Of a stretch of 64,000 nucleotides of DNA, positions 46,599 to 55,074 are shown piece by piece. This DNA is from UBA7359 sp038142205 (lineage in GTDB: Bacteria > Pseudomonadota > Gammaproteobacteria > Eutrophobiales > Eutrophobiaceae). The notes below the pieces were generated by a model. That model did no database searches, was not told the origin of the DNA, and worked only from the letters and a program-made list of their open reading frames with translations. The first letter of the stretch is position 1. Each line of letters starts with the position of its first letter. Made by a program: the position numbers and the translations under genes. The DNA is taken from assembly GCA_038142205.1 (NCBI GenBank), contig JAYQJO010000001.1, forward strand, positions 1,550,001 through 1,614,000. The letters run 5' to 3'.

Positions 46599-46739
46599 GA
46601 TGTATTCCTCAGTAGATATAAACTTTTAAATGTTGAGACATTTAAAAATAACAGGTCATTAAATAAAGTCAGACCTCTTTAATTTATTAAATATCTTAAT
46701 GCTCTAGATTTAGCAGTGCGTGTATTCTTACAGTTGTAG
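46599..46739. repeat. Spacer with repeat tag upstream of mcl
   Basis: Minus strand reads AATAAATTAAAGAGGTCTGAC (46683-46663 region), related to the tags at 37644-37663 and 35712-35728. It lies about 60 bp beyond the end of the sgaA relic, as if the deletion had been resolved at such an element. Confidence 0.4.
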
Positions 46740-46868
46740 CTACAAGCGGTTTTTTGAAAATTCAGGTAGAACTGAAGCGCGCATATCTTCTTTGACGTTC
46801 ATCGCATTTTGAATATGTCGAGCAACATGAGTGGGGCTAGATATAAACAATAAATTACGTCCAGACAT
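46740..46868 (-). pseudogene. sgaA: N-terminal relic of canonical serine--glyoxylate aminotransferase
   Basis: 42 codons with a strong GGAGG ribosome-binding site 10 bp upstream of ATG 46868. The product begins MSGRNLLFISSPTHVARHIQ and continues NAMNVKEDMRASVLPEFSK. It follows the SgaA N-terminus of methylotrophs as I remember it (GRNHLFVPGPTN..., then RVMRAMMVQSEDHRS..F). The PGPT substrate loop has become SSPT. It stops at TAG 46742-46740 with nothing similar beyond. A full SgaA has about 400 residues, so the gene has been deleted save its start and signals. Confidence 0.65.
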
Positions 46869-47183
46869 GGTTAAAACACCTCCAGTCTTGAAAATTAATA
46901 GAATTTTTAAAAAACCGCAGAAAGTTCTGCAAAAATACTTCGTAAATTTTTATTATTTATTGTATGCCGAGGCTGTGCCTTGTTAGCATTTATTTTTTAT
47001 TTAAATCAACAACTTATTTATTATAATAATTTTTTACAGTGTTATGATTTGTGCACCACATCTCATGTGTTGCACTGCATTCTGCCACAACTTATGTGTA
47101 TAAATCTATGCTGATAATAAAAAAGAATTGATTTTTATCTAAGCTTTGCACTGGAAAACTTATTTAAGCAGTTGTTTTTATTA
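46869..47183. other. Spacer between metZ and the sgaA relic
   Basis: Very AT-rich. A small hairpin, GCAGAA-CT-TTCTGC on the minus strand (46930-46917) followed by GGTTTTTT, could terminate the upstream transcript. The promoter of the former sgaA-mcl-mtk operon should be here, but no boxes stand out. No ORF. Confidence 0.4.
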
Positions 47184-48371
47184 TTAAATTTTAGAAAGCC
47201 CTTTATCAAGATCTTCTTTTAAATCTTCAATATCTTCTAAACCAACTGATATTCGAATCATATTCTGCTTAATTCCAGCCTCATCGCGTTGTTCATCTGT
47301 TAATCGATGATGGGTTGTCGTCGCCGGATGAGTAATTGTGCTTTTTGTATCACCCAGGTTTGCTGTAATGGAAAATAATTCAGTAGAATCAATGATATGC
47401 CAAGCAGAATCACGAGAGCCCTTAACATCAAAACTCACTAGTCCCCCAAAACCATTTTGCTGTTCTTTCGCGAGTTGATGCTGTAAATGAGATTCCAGTC
47501 CTGGATAATACACTTTTTCTACTTTATCGTGCTGATCTAACCATTGCGCCAATAACAATGCATTTTCACAATGCGCTTTCATTCTTACACTTAATGTTTC
47601 CAGACCTTTCAAGAAAACCCAGGCATTAAACGGGCTCATAGTTGTGCCAGCCGTCCGTAAAAAACCAAATACGTCTTTTCCGAGTAAATCCTCACTACCA
47701 ACAATTGCGCCACCAACGCAACGACCTTGACCATCAAGATATTTAGTTGCTGAATGGATAACAATATCAGCACCGTATTCGAATGGTTTTTGTAAGATCG
47801 GTGTGCTTAGGCAATTATCGACCACCAACAGGCAATCATTTTTATGTGCAATTTCGGCCAAGCGACGTATATCTGCGATCTCAGTCAAAGGATTTGACGG
47901 CGTTTCTAAAAAAAGGATTTTAGTCTCAGGAGAAATTGCTGCTTCCCAGGCATCATAGTCAATCAGGTCAACAAATGTCGTTTCAATACCAAACTTTGGT
48001 AAAACATTATCGAAAAGGCCAACCGTTGTACCAAAAATTGAGCGTGATGAAACAATCTTATTCCCCGCTTCTAATAAGCTCATGCACGTCGTCAGGATAG
48101 CACTCATTCCGGAAGAGGTTGCTACACAACGCTCTCCACCTTCCATCGCGGCTAAACGTTGTTCAAACGTTCTGACCGTGGGGTTGGTAAACCTGGAATA
48201 AATATTACCCGGCTCATCGCCGCTAAATCGTGCAGCGGCTTCAGCCGCATCTTTAAAAACAAAGCTGGAAGTAGCGATAATTGGTTCGCTATGCTCACCT
48301 TCGTGAGTTCTCACCTGTCCGGCTCTTACGGCCAGCGTATTTGTTCCGAGTTTCTTTTTTTCAGACATCAT
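47184..48371 (-). CDS. metZ: O-succinylhomoserine sulfhydrylase
   Basis: 395 residues, PLP enzyme of the Cys/Met metabolism family. Features: YSRFTNPTVRTFEQRLAAMEGG (about 58-79), SSGMSAI, the PLP-Lys in HSATKYLDGQGR (about 210-221) and SVGLEDIEDLKEDL near the end. The KYLDGQGR context and length fit MetZ better than MetB or MetC. It makes homocysteine directly from O-succinylhomoserine and sulfide. Monocistronic; divergent from icd across about 250 bp. Confidence 0.88.
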   Translation of the reverse strand: MMSEKKKLGTNTLAVRAGQVRTHEGEHSEPIIATSSFVFKDAAEAAARFSGDEPGNIYSRFTNPTVRTFEQRLAAMEGGERCVATSSGMSAILTTCMSLLEAGNKIVSSRSIFGTTVGLFDNVLPKFGIETTFVDLIDYDAWEAAISPETKILFLETPSNPLTEIADIRRLAEIAHKNDCLLVVDNCLSTPILQKPFEYGADIVIHSATKYLDGQGRCVGGAIVGSEDLLGKDVFGFLRTAGTTMSPFNAWVFLKGLETLSVRMKAHCENALLLAQWLDQHDKVEKVYYPGLESHLQHQLAKEQQNGFGGLVSFDVKGSRDSAWHIIDSTELFSITANLGDTKSTITHPATTTHHRLTDEQRDEAGIKQNMIRISVGLEDIEDLKEDLDKGLSKI

Positions 48372-48628
48372 TATCCTCCTAAAATAATAGGTTATTTTTT
48401 TTAAGAGTCAGCCTGAAATTGTACATCTGAGAGAAAAGCAGGTTGTCTCTTTAGCGGTATTTCTATTGCGCCCGCAAGCTGATTTCAAATCGGCGCATTA
48501 CTAACGCTAAAATATTGAATATATTGACATATGTCAATTAGTTAAAGCCTCTTTTTTAGTTTATTATTAAATATTAAAACTAAAAGAATAAACTTGAAAA
48601 TTATTATTTATTGCAAAGGAGACCTCTG

Positions 48629-49924
48629 TTGACTACATCAAAAAAAGCGCCCACTGGTGGTAAAAAAATTTCAATTAAAAACGGTATTTTAAACGTACCT
48701 GATACACCGGTTATTCCTTATATTGAAGGAGACGGAATCGGTCCCGACGTATGGCTAGCTTCTCAACGCGTTATTGATGCTGCCATAGAAAAAGCGTATG
48801 CCGGAAAAAAGGAGATAAAGTGGCTAGAAGTCTACGCTGGCGAAAAAGCAAATAATCTGACAGGTAGCTGGTTACCCGAGGAAACAATTGATACCTGTCG
48901 TTAATTTCTGGTTGCAATCAAAGGCCCATTAACAACAGCCATCGGCGGCGGTATTCGTTCTCTAAACGTTGCATTAAGACAAATATTGGATCTTTACGTT
49001 TGCCTTAGACCTGTACGCTGGTTTAAAGGCGTACCTTCCCCGGTGAGACAACCGGAATTAGTCGACATGGTTATCTTTCGTGAAAACACAGAAGATATTT
49101 ATGCGGGTATTGAATTTGAACAAGGCTCAGAAGACAACGCAAAATTTCTTGAGTTATTTAAGGAAGCCTTTCCCAACCTCTATCAAAAGATTCGTTTTCC
49201 TGAAACATCAGGCATTGGTATTAAACCTGTTTCCAGCGAAGGCACCCACCGCCTGGTTCGCGCCGCAATTAAGTACGCTATAGATAATGGCAAGAAGAGC
49301 GTTACTTTTGTCCATAAAGGCAACATCATGAAATTTACTGAAGGTGCATTTCGTAACTGGGGTTATGAACTCGCTGAATCAGAATTTGGTAAAGAAACGT
49401 ATAGTTGGGATATCTGGGAACGAACAAAGGCAGAAAAAGGCACTCAAGCAGCACAAGATGAAATGGCGCAAGCGGAAAAAGATGGAAAGGTCCTTATAAA
49501 AGATGCCATCGCCGACATCACCCTACAACAAGTCTTAACCCGACCTAACGAGTTTGATGTTATCGCAACAATGAACCTGAATGGTGATTACCTTTCTGAC
49601 GCACTAGCAGCACAAGTTGGCGGCATTGGTATTGCACCGGGCGGTAATATTAATTACGACACGGGACATGCCATCTTTGAAGCAACACATGGTACTGCAC
49701 CTAAATATGCCGGTCAGGATAAAGTAAACCCGGGGTCATTATTACTCTCTGGCGAAATGATGTTACGTTATTTGGGCTGGACAGAAGCAGCTGACATGAT
49801 TATTAATTCAATGGATAAAACTATTGCAAATAAAACTGTCACTTATGACTTCGCCCGTTTGATGGAAGGTGCTACAGAAATAAAATGCAGTGAATTTGCT
49901 GATGCATTAATTTCGAACCTTTAG
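48629..49924 (+). pseudogene. icd: NADP-isocitrate dehydrogenase, interrupted by an in-frame TAA
   Basis: 432 codons, similar to E. coli Icd (416). The start is the TTG at 48629, with AAAGGAG 7 bp upstream. IEGDGIGPDVW (about 35-45) is followed by a TAA at 48902-48904. The same frame continues at once with FLVAIKGPL and GGGIRSLNVALRQ, which holds the Ser that AceK phosphorylates, and runs to the normal stop. E. coli has Glu at the stop position (IREYRVAIKGPL), so a GAA to TAA change explains it. Later motifs HGTAPKYAGQDKVNPGS are intact. aceK follows after 23 bp. Confidence 0.92.
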
Positions 49925-49947
49925 AAAGTTTAACATCTACTACGATT

Positions 49948-51675
49948 ATGTCGGATAGAGAGGTAATTGCAGAATGTTCGCAAATTATCTACGACGGTTT
50001 TATTCGATATAACCATTATTTCCACCGCATGACCCGCCGTGCCCAGTCGCGTTTTGAACAACGCGACTGGAAAGGGCACCAACAAGACATTGTCGACCGC
50101 ATTGATCTTTATGAAAAATCTGTGCGTCGTATTGTACTTGCTCTTAGAAAAGTTCTTGATGACCGTATTAAGGATGAAAAGCTCTGGAGCAATATAAGAG
50201 CTTATTTTTCCGATCGTCTTCATCAAGTGCCTGATAACGACTTCATAAAGACATTCTTTAATTCAACAACACGCCGTATTTTTGGTACGGAAGGCGTTGA
50301 TGCTGACATTGAGTTTATTTCATCTGGCCCATCAGATGATTTACGACTCATCATGTCTTTAAATATAAGACGCTATCCTTACTGGATATCGTTACAAAAA
50401 ATATTTGAGACGATATTGAATGACTTTTCCTTTCGTGTTCCCTATGACAGTGTTGACCGTAATGCTGAAAAAATCGCTGAATCTATAAACGCTCACGCCA
50501 AAGTTAACTTCGAAGAAGAAATAGAATATTTACGCGTTGAATTTATTGATACGTTTTTCTATCAAGCAGCCCGCGCTTACCTCGTTGGCAAATTAATTCA
50601 CAGTGAGGGTGAATCACCAATTGTCATTGCATTTAAAAATGAAAAAAATGGGATAAGTGTTGATGCCGTATTTATGGACGAAAAAGATGTCAGTCTTATC
50701 TTTGGTTATACACGATCTTATTATTTTGCAGATCCCAATTCCGTCGTTGGAGCAGTTCATTTTCTTAAGTCGATGCTTCCGAAAAAACCGATTGACGAAC
50801 TTTACACTGTCTTAGGCCGTCTTCGACAAGGAAAGACAGAACGTCATCGTACTTTTGCCAAACATTTAAGTAATACCAGAGATAAATTCATTCATGCTGA
50901 TGGTGATACGGGCCTAGTGATGATTGTTTTTACATTACCTTCATATAACCTTGTTTTTAAAATTATCAGGGATAAGTTTGGCTATCCAAAAACCATTTCT
51001 CGTAAAGATGTTATTGATAAATATAAACTTGTTTCAAAACATGATCGCGCTGGAAGATTAATTGATACACAGGAATTTTTAAACCTTGAACTTCCTGTTT
51101 ATCGTTTTTCCAGAGAACTAAGAGAAGACTTACTTAATAATGCTAGTGATAGTGTTAGTACTGAAGGCAGAAACTTGTTAATAAAACATGCCTATGTTGA
51201 AAGACGTGTTCGTCCTTTAAATTTGTATATTAATGAATCATCTGAAAAAGAAGCTAAAGCTGCAGTTATTGATTATGGTCAGGCAATTAAAGATCTTGCA
51301 AAGACTAATATTTTTACAGGTGATCTTTTATTGAAAAACTTTGGTGTAACACAGCATAATCGCGTAATTTTTTATGATTATGATGAAGTTGCTCTGGTTA
51401 CGGAATGTAATTTTAGAGACATACCTGAGGCAACTGATTATGAAGATGATATGTTAGCTGAAACATGGTACTACGTTTCAGAAAAAGATATGTTTCCTGA
51501 GGAGTTTATACGTTTCCTTTCAATGAACGATGAATTAAAAAATAATTTTATGAAATACCATAAAGATTTATTAACAGCAGAGTACTGGCGAAAAGTAAAA
51601 CAACAACATCTAAAAGGGGAAGTCTCTCTTGTCGTTCCTTATACATCAACAACACTGGAACCAAAAGAAATCTAA
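49948..51675 (+). CDS. aceK: Isocitrate dehydrogenase kinase/phosphatase
   Basis: 575 residues, as in E. coli (578). The ATP-binding strand VMIVFTLPSYNLVFKIIRDKFG (about 323-344) and the DYGQAIKDLAKTNIFTGDLLLKNFG catalytic region (about 446-470) with YDYDEV metal ligands are intact. AceK inactivates Icd on acetate-like substrates, to divert isocitrate to the glyoxylate shunt. It lies 23 bp after icd, so the pair is one unit; no aceA or aceB is in the window. The end overlaps the convergent membrane-protein gene by 4 bp. Confidence 0.95.
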   Translation: MSDREVIAECSQIIYDGFIRYNHYFHRMTRRAQSRFEQRDWKGHQQDIVDRIDLYEKSVRRIVLALRKVLDDRIKDEKLWSNIRAYFSDRLHQVPDNDFIKTFFNSTTRRIFGTEGVDADIEFISSGPSDDLRLIMSLNIRRYPYWISLQKIFETILNDFSFRVPYDSVDRNAEKIAESINAHAKVNFEEEIEYLRVEFIDTFFYQAARAYLVGKLIHSEGESPIVIAFKNEKNGISVDAVFMDEKDVSLIFGYTRSYYFADPNSVVGAVHFLKSMLPKKPIDELYTVLGRLRQGKTERHRTFAKHLSNTRDKFIHADGDTGLVMIVFTLPSYNLVFKIIRDKFGYPKTISRKDVIDKYKLVSKHDRAGRLIDTQEFLNLELPVYRFSRELREDLLNNASDSVSTEGRNLLIKHAYVERRVRPLNLYINESSEKEAKAAVIDYGQAIKDLAKTNIFTGDLLLKNFGVTQHNRVIFYDYDEVALVTECNFRDIPEATDYEDDMLAETWYYVSEKDMFPEEFIRFLSMNDELKNNFMKYHKDLLTAEYWRKVKQQHLKGEVSLVVPYTSTTLEPKEI

Positions 51676-52298
51676 TCTAACTTAATATTGTTTTCTTTAA
51701 GAACAAGTTCCAGGTATTCATTTCGCTCTTCAATCTTACTGTTTTCTGAAAAAATTCGATGGAAATAAACAGATATAACAAACATCACACAAGCATAAGC
51801 TAAAACAACGCCGCCAAGAAATGAATGATATTTATCACCATGCGAAATAAGTAAAAAACATTGTGGTATTACAGCTGGCACAGAAAAACTCAAATAAACT
51901 AATCTACTAGCAGAATAAGTAACCACAGAACCGGCAATAAGCGCAGTTATAAATAAAAGCAATAGGCCATGGTATAAAACAGAGTCTAACAAAGTGAGAT
52001 GCCCTTCCCTAATAAAGACAAAACCCGTTAATCCCCACAATGTACCTGATATCAGTGATGCAGCAACAAACATCAACAACCATGACTCTATGTTTTTATG
52101 TTCATGACTTAAAAAATACCAGGATAAAAAGATTCGAATAACAGTAACGCAAGTAAAAACCACAAACCAAATTATTAAAACCTGCTTGTCTGCAATAGGT
52201 TCAAACAACCAACAAACCAGAACAGCCGCAAACAGTGTTGCAATAAGACTTAAATAAGAATGTTCATAAAGTCTTTCTATTTGTTTTATATCAGACAT
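51672..52298 (-). CDS. Membrane protein resembling a MASE-type sensor domain without output module
   Basis: 208 residues with six hydrophobic segments spread over residues 16-180 and a short charged helical tail (EERNEYLELVLKENN). This looks like the membrane sensor part that precedes GGDEF/EAL or kinase modules, but the gene ends before any output domain. It starts 3 bp after the dapB stop codon, so it is co-transcribed with dapB. Function unknown. Confidence 0.65.
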   Translation of the reverse strand: MSDIKQIERLYEHSYLSLIATLFAAVLVCWLFEPIADKQVLIIWFVVFTCVTVIRIFLSWYFLSHEHKNIESWLLMFVAASLISGTLWGLTGFVFIREGHLTLLDSVLYHGLLLLFITALIAGSVVTYSASRLVYLSFSVPAVIPQCFLLISHGDKYHSFLGGVVLAYACVMFVISVYFHRIFSENSKIEERNEYLELVLKENNIKLD

Positions 52299-52301
52299 AG
52301 A

Positions 52302-53108
52302 TTATTTAAGATTCAAAACATCCTGCATATCAAACAAGCCTGCTTCTTTATCAGCTAACCAACGTGCTGCCCTTACGGCACCACTGGCAAATGTTTTACG
52401 GGAGCTTGCTTTATGTGTGATTTCAACACGTTCACCGTCTGCTGCAAACATGACAGTATGGTCACCAACAATATCACCAGCACGAATCGGTTCGAAACCA
52501 ATCGTCTTTTTATCTCTTTCTCCAGTAATACCTTCGCGACCATAGACAGCACATTCTTTTAAGTCACGACCAAGAGTATTGGCAACAACCTCACCCATGC
52601 GTATAGCCGTTCCGGATGGTGCATCTTTTTTATGTCGATGATGTGCTTCAATAATTTCGATGTCGGTTTCATCACCAATCACTTGTGCCGCTATTTCAAG
52701 TAATTTAAAACAGAGATTCACACCAATGCTCATGTTTGGCGCGAAAACAATAGCCGTCTTTTCTGACGCTGCTTTAATCAAATTCTGTTCGTTTTGACTC
52801 AGCCCCGTCGTGCCAATAACCATTTTACAGTTTGAAGCGACACATTTTTGAATATTCGCCTTAATTGAAGAGGCTAAAGTAAAATCGATAATGACATCTA
52901 CCTGATCAGCAATAGCAGTAATATCATCGGTAATACTAACGCCCAACTTTCCAATACCCGCAACTTCACCTGCATCAAATCCAACCATACGCGACTCGCT
53001 ATATTCAATCGCTGCGGTAACTTCTACACCATCATTATCATTACAGACTTCGAGAATTGTCTTTCCCATCCTCCCCGCTGCACCACAAACACCAATTCTT
53101 ACCAACAT
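52302..53108 (-). CDS. dapB: 4-hydroxy-tetrahydrodipicolinate reductase
   Basis: 268 residues. NAD(P) motif VCGAAGRMGKTI (about 7-18), GTTGLSQ (about 99-105), the catalytic EAHHRHKKDAPSGTA segment (about 154-168) and the C-terminal GAVRAARWL. It acts in lysine and diaminopimelate synthesis. It is downstream of the GST and dnaJ on the same strand, as dapB commonly follows dnaJ in Gammaproteobacteria. Confidence 0.95.
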   Translation of the reverse strand: MLVRIGVCGAAGRMGKTILEVCNDNDGVEVTAAIEYSESRMVGFDAGEVAGIGKLGVSITDDITAIADQVDVIIDFTLASSIKANIQKCVASNCKMVIGTTGLSQNEQNLIKAASEKTAIVFAPNMSIGVNLCFKLLEIAAQVIGDETDIEIIEAHHRHKKDAPSGTAIRMGEVVANTLGRDLKECAVYGREGITGERDKKTIGFEPIRAGDIVGDHTVMFAADGERVEITHKASSRKTFASGAVRAARWLADKEAGLFDMQDVLNLK

Positions 53109-53174
53109 TATTTATACGCCTATATTCGAAATTATAAATATTAGGGGAGTATACATTAATAATTAGTTTGATCT

Positions 53175-53780
53175 TTAGCCTTGCGGCGGCATTGTTGCTT
53201 GCATTGACGGTCTGCTAATCCAACTTGAATACCAACCATCTAACTTAGGGTGGTCCTGTCGCCAATCTAGTTTTGCTAAGCGAAAGTCTAAATAACCGAG
53301 TGCGCATGCAACTGTTATTTGTCCTATGGATATCGGGCCAACTAGCCGTGGCATTTCTGAACATAATGACTTTAGCCCGCGGCGTATAACGTCTAATTGT
53401 CGACTTTGCATATCATAGTTCTGCTCTGCCTCCGGACGTAGGCTGTCATAACGAATCATGACAGTTGAATCGAGTATTCCATCAGCAAGTGCTTGTATGC
53501 GTAAAACATCCCAACGACATTTTCCCTCTCTCGGGAAAAGCTTATCGCCGGTATGTAAACTATCGAGATATTCACAGATAATCGGTGAATCAAACAAAAT
53601 CTCATTATCTGAGATCACTAACGCTGGCACTTTTCCGAGTGGGTTAGCCAGCAATAATTCAGGTGGGTTTTCCCAGGGGTTGGTTAAGATTAATTCAATT
53701 TTATCTTCAAGACCTAGCTCTAAAGCCACTATCTGTACTTTGCGTACAAAGGGCGATGTTGGAGCATAAAACAACTTCAT
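53175..53780 (-). CDS. Glutathione S-transferase family protein
   Basis: 201 residues. N-terminal thioredoxin-like GST domain (MKLFYAPTSPFVRKVQIVAL, about 1-20; NPLGKVPALVISDNEILFDSPIICEYLD with the cis-Pro and the SP glutathione contact, about 46-73) and a helical C-terminal domain. Substrate unknown. It interrupts the usual dnaJ-dapB neighbourhood, 23 bp after dnaJ. Confidence 0.9.
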   Translation of the reverse strand: MKLFYAPTSPFVRKVQIVALELGLEDKIELILTNPWENPPELLLANPLGKVPALVISDNEILFDSPIICEYLDSLHTGDKLFPREGKCRWDVLRIQALADGILDSTVMIRYDSLRPEAEQNYDMQSRQLDVIRRGLKSLCSEMPRLVGPISIGQITVACALGYLDFRLAKLDWRQDHPKLDGWYSSWISRPSMQATMPPQG

Positions 53781-53803
53781 AACAAAACGATATCTGTATT
53801 ATT

Positions 53804-54940
53804 TTAATTTGTCATTGAATCAAAAAACTTTTTAACTCCGTCCAACCATGAATTTGCTTGGGGACTATGCTTGGTTCCATCGCTTTTCATAGAATCATCA
53901 AATTCTTTTAATAAATCCTTTTGTTTACTGTTTAACTTGACAGGTGTTTCTACAACAACGCGGCAAAGTAAATCACCTTTAGTTGAGTTTCTAACAGAAC
54001 GCACCCCTTTTGAACGAAGACGGAATAACTTCCCGCTTTGTGTTTCAGCAGGAATCTTTAACTTAACCTTACCATCTAATGTAGGCACTTCAAGTTCTCC
54101 GCCCAGTGCAACGGTAGAAAAGCTGATTGGTACATCACAGTAAAGATCCGTACCGTCTCGAACAAAGATAGGATGATCTTTAACATTGATATGCACGTAA
54201 AGATCCCCTGCTGGTCCGTTATTTTCACCTGCTTCACCCTCGCCTGATAAACGGATGCGATCACCATTATCAACACCTTCAGGCACTTTAACTGAAATGG
54301 TTTTGGTATCACGAACACGCCCCTGCCCACTACAAGAGCTACATGGATCACTAATAATTTTTCCCTGACCACGACACTGTGGACAAGTCTGTTGTACAGA
54401 AAAAAAGCCCTGTTGCATGCGAACTTGACCATGTCCGGCACAGGTAGGACAAGTCACGGGAGAGCTACCTTTCTTGGCCCCTGATCCTTTACAGGTTTTA
54501 CATTCCACCATTTTCGGCACGCGAATTTTAACGGTTGTACCTGCTACGGCATCTTCTAAAGAGAGTTCCAGGTTATATTGTAAATCAGCACCACGATGTA
54601 CGCGGCTACCACCACGACTTCCGCCACCGCCAAAAATATCACCAAATACACTATCGAAGATATCACCAAAACCGGCTCCAGCGGCACCCGCGCCTCCAGC
54701 TCCAGCGCTATTACTTACACCAGCATGACCAAACTGATCATAAGCAGCACGTTTTTGTGGATCAGATAACACATCATGTGCTTCTTTCGCTTCTTTAAAT
54801 TTAGCTTCGGCAGCATCATCGCCTTCATTACGATCAGGATGATATTTCATCGCTAAACGACGGTAGGCTTTTTTTAACTCGGCCTCATCAGCGTTTTTTG
54901 AAACACCTAATACCTCATAATAATCACGTTGTTCTGCCAT
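53804..54940 (-). CDS. dnaJ: Chaperone DnaJ
   Basis: 378 residues. J domain with YHPDRNEGD (about 33-41), a Gly/Ala-rich linker (about 76-110), four CxxCxGxG zinc repeats (CKTCKGSG, CPTCAGHG, CPQCRGQG, CSSCSGQG, about 150-210) and the client-binding C-domain. Co-chaperone of DnaK. 134 bp after dnaK with a strong hairpin between. Confidence 0.97.
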   Translation of the reverse strand: MAEQRDYYEVLGVSKNADEAELKKAYRRLAMKYHPDRNEGDDAAEAKFKEAKEAHDVLSDPQKRAAYDQFGHAGVSNSAGAGGAGAAGAGFGDIFDSVFGDIFGGGGSRGGSRVHRGADLQYNLELSLEDAVAGTTVKIRVPKMVECKTCKGSGAKKGSSPVTCPTCAGHGQVRMQQGFFSVQQTCPQCRGQGKIISDPCSSCSGQGRVRDTKTISVKVPEGVDNGDRIRLSGEGEAGENNGPAGDLYVHINVKDHPIFVRDGTDLYCDVPISFSTVALGGELEVPTLDGKVKLKIPAETQSGKLFRLRSKGVRSVRNSTKGDLLCRVVVETPVKLNSKQKDLLKEFDDSMKSDGTKHSPQANSWLDGVKKFFDSMTN

Positions 54941-55003
54941 ATTTATCTCTATTAGTAATCTTTAATATTTATCTTCAAATTTTGTCTACCACTAAAACAC
55001 AAC

Positions 55004-55031
55004 AAGCCTGGAGAGAACTATCTCCAGGCTT
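55004..55031 (-). terminator. Perfect 11-bp hairpin between dnaK and dnaJ
   Basis: Stem AAGCCTGGAGA / TCTCCAGGCTT, loop GAACTA, then GTTGTGTTTT on the minus strand. A partial terminator that would make DnaK more abundant than DnaJ. Confidence 0.75.
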
Positions 55032-55074
55032 ACTGTTTTAATGACGCTTCTTTATTTATCAGAAGTTGCTTTGA

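Noticed and set aside
47090..48920. Mobile element around the metZ-icd region
   Set aside because: No transposase, terminal repeats or target duplications were seen; both genes are ordinary chromosomal genes.
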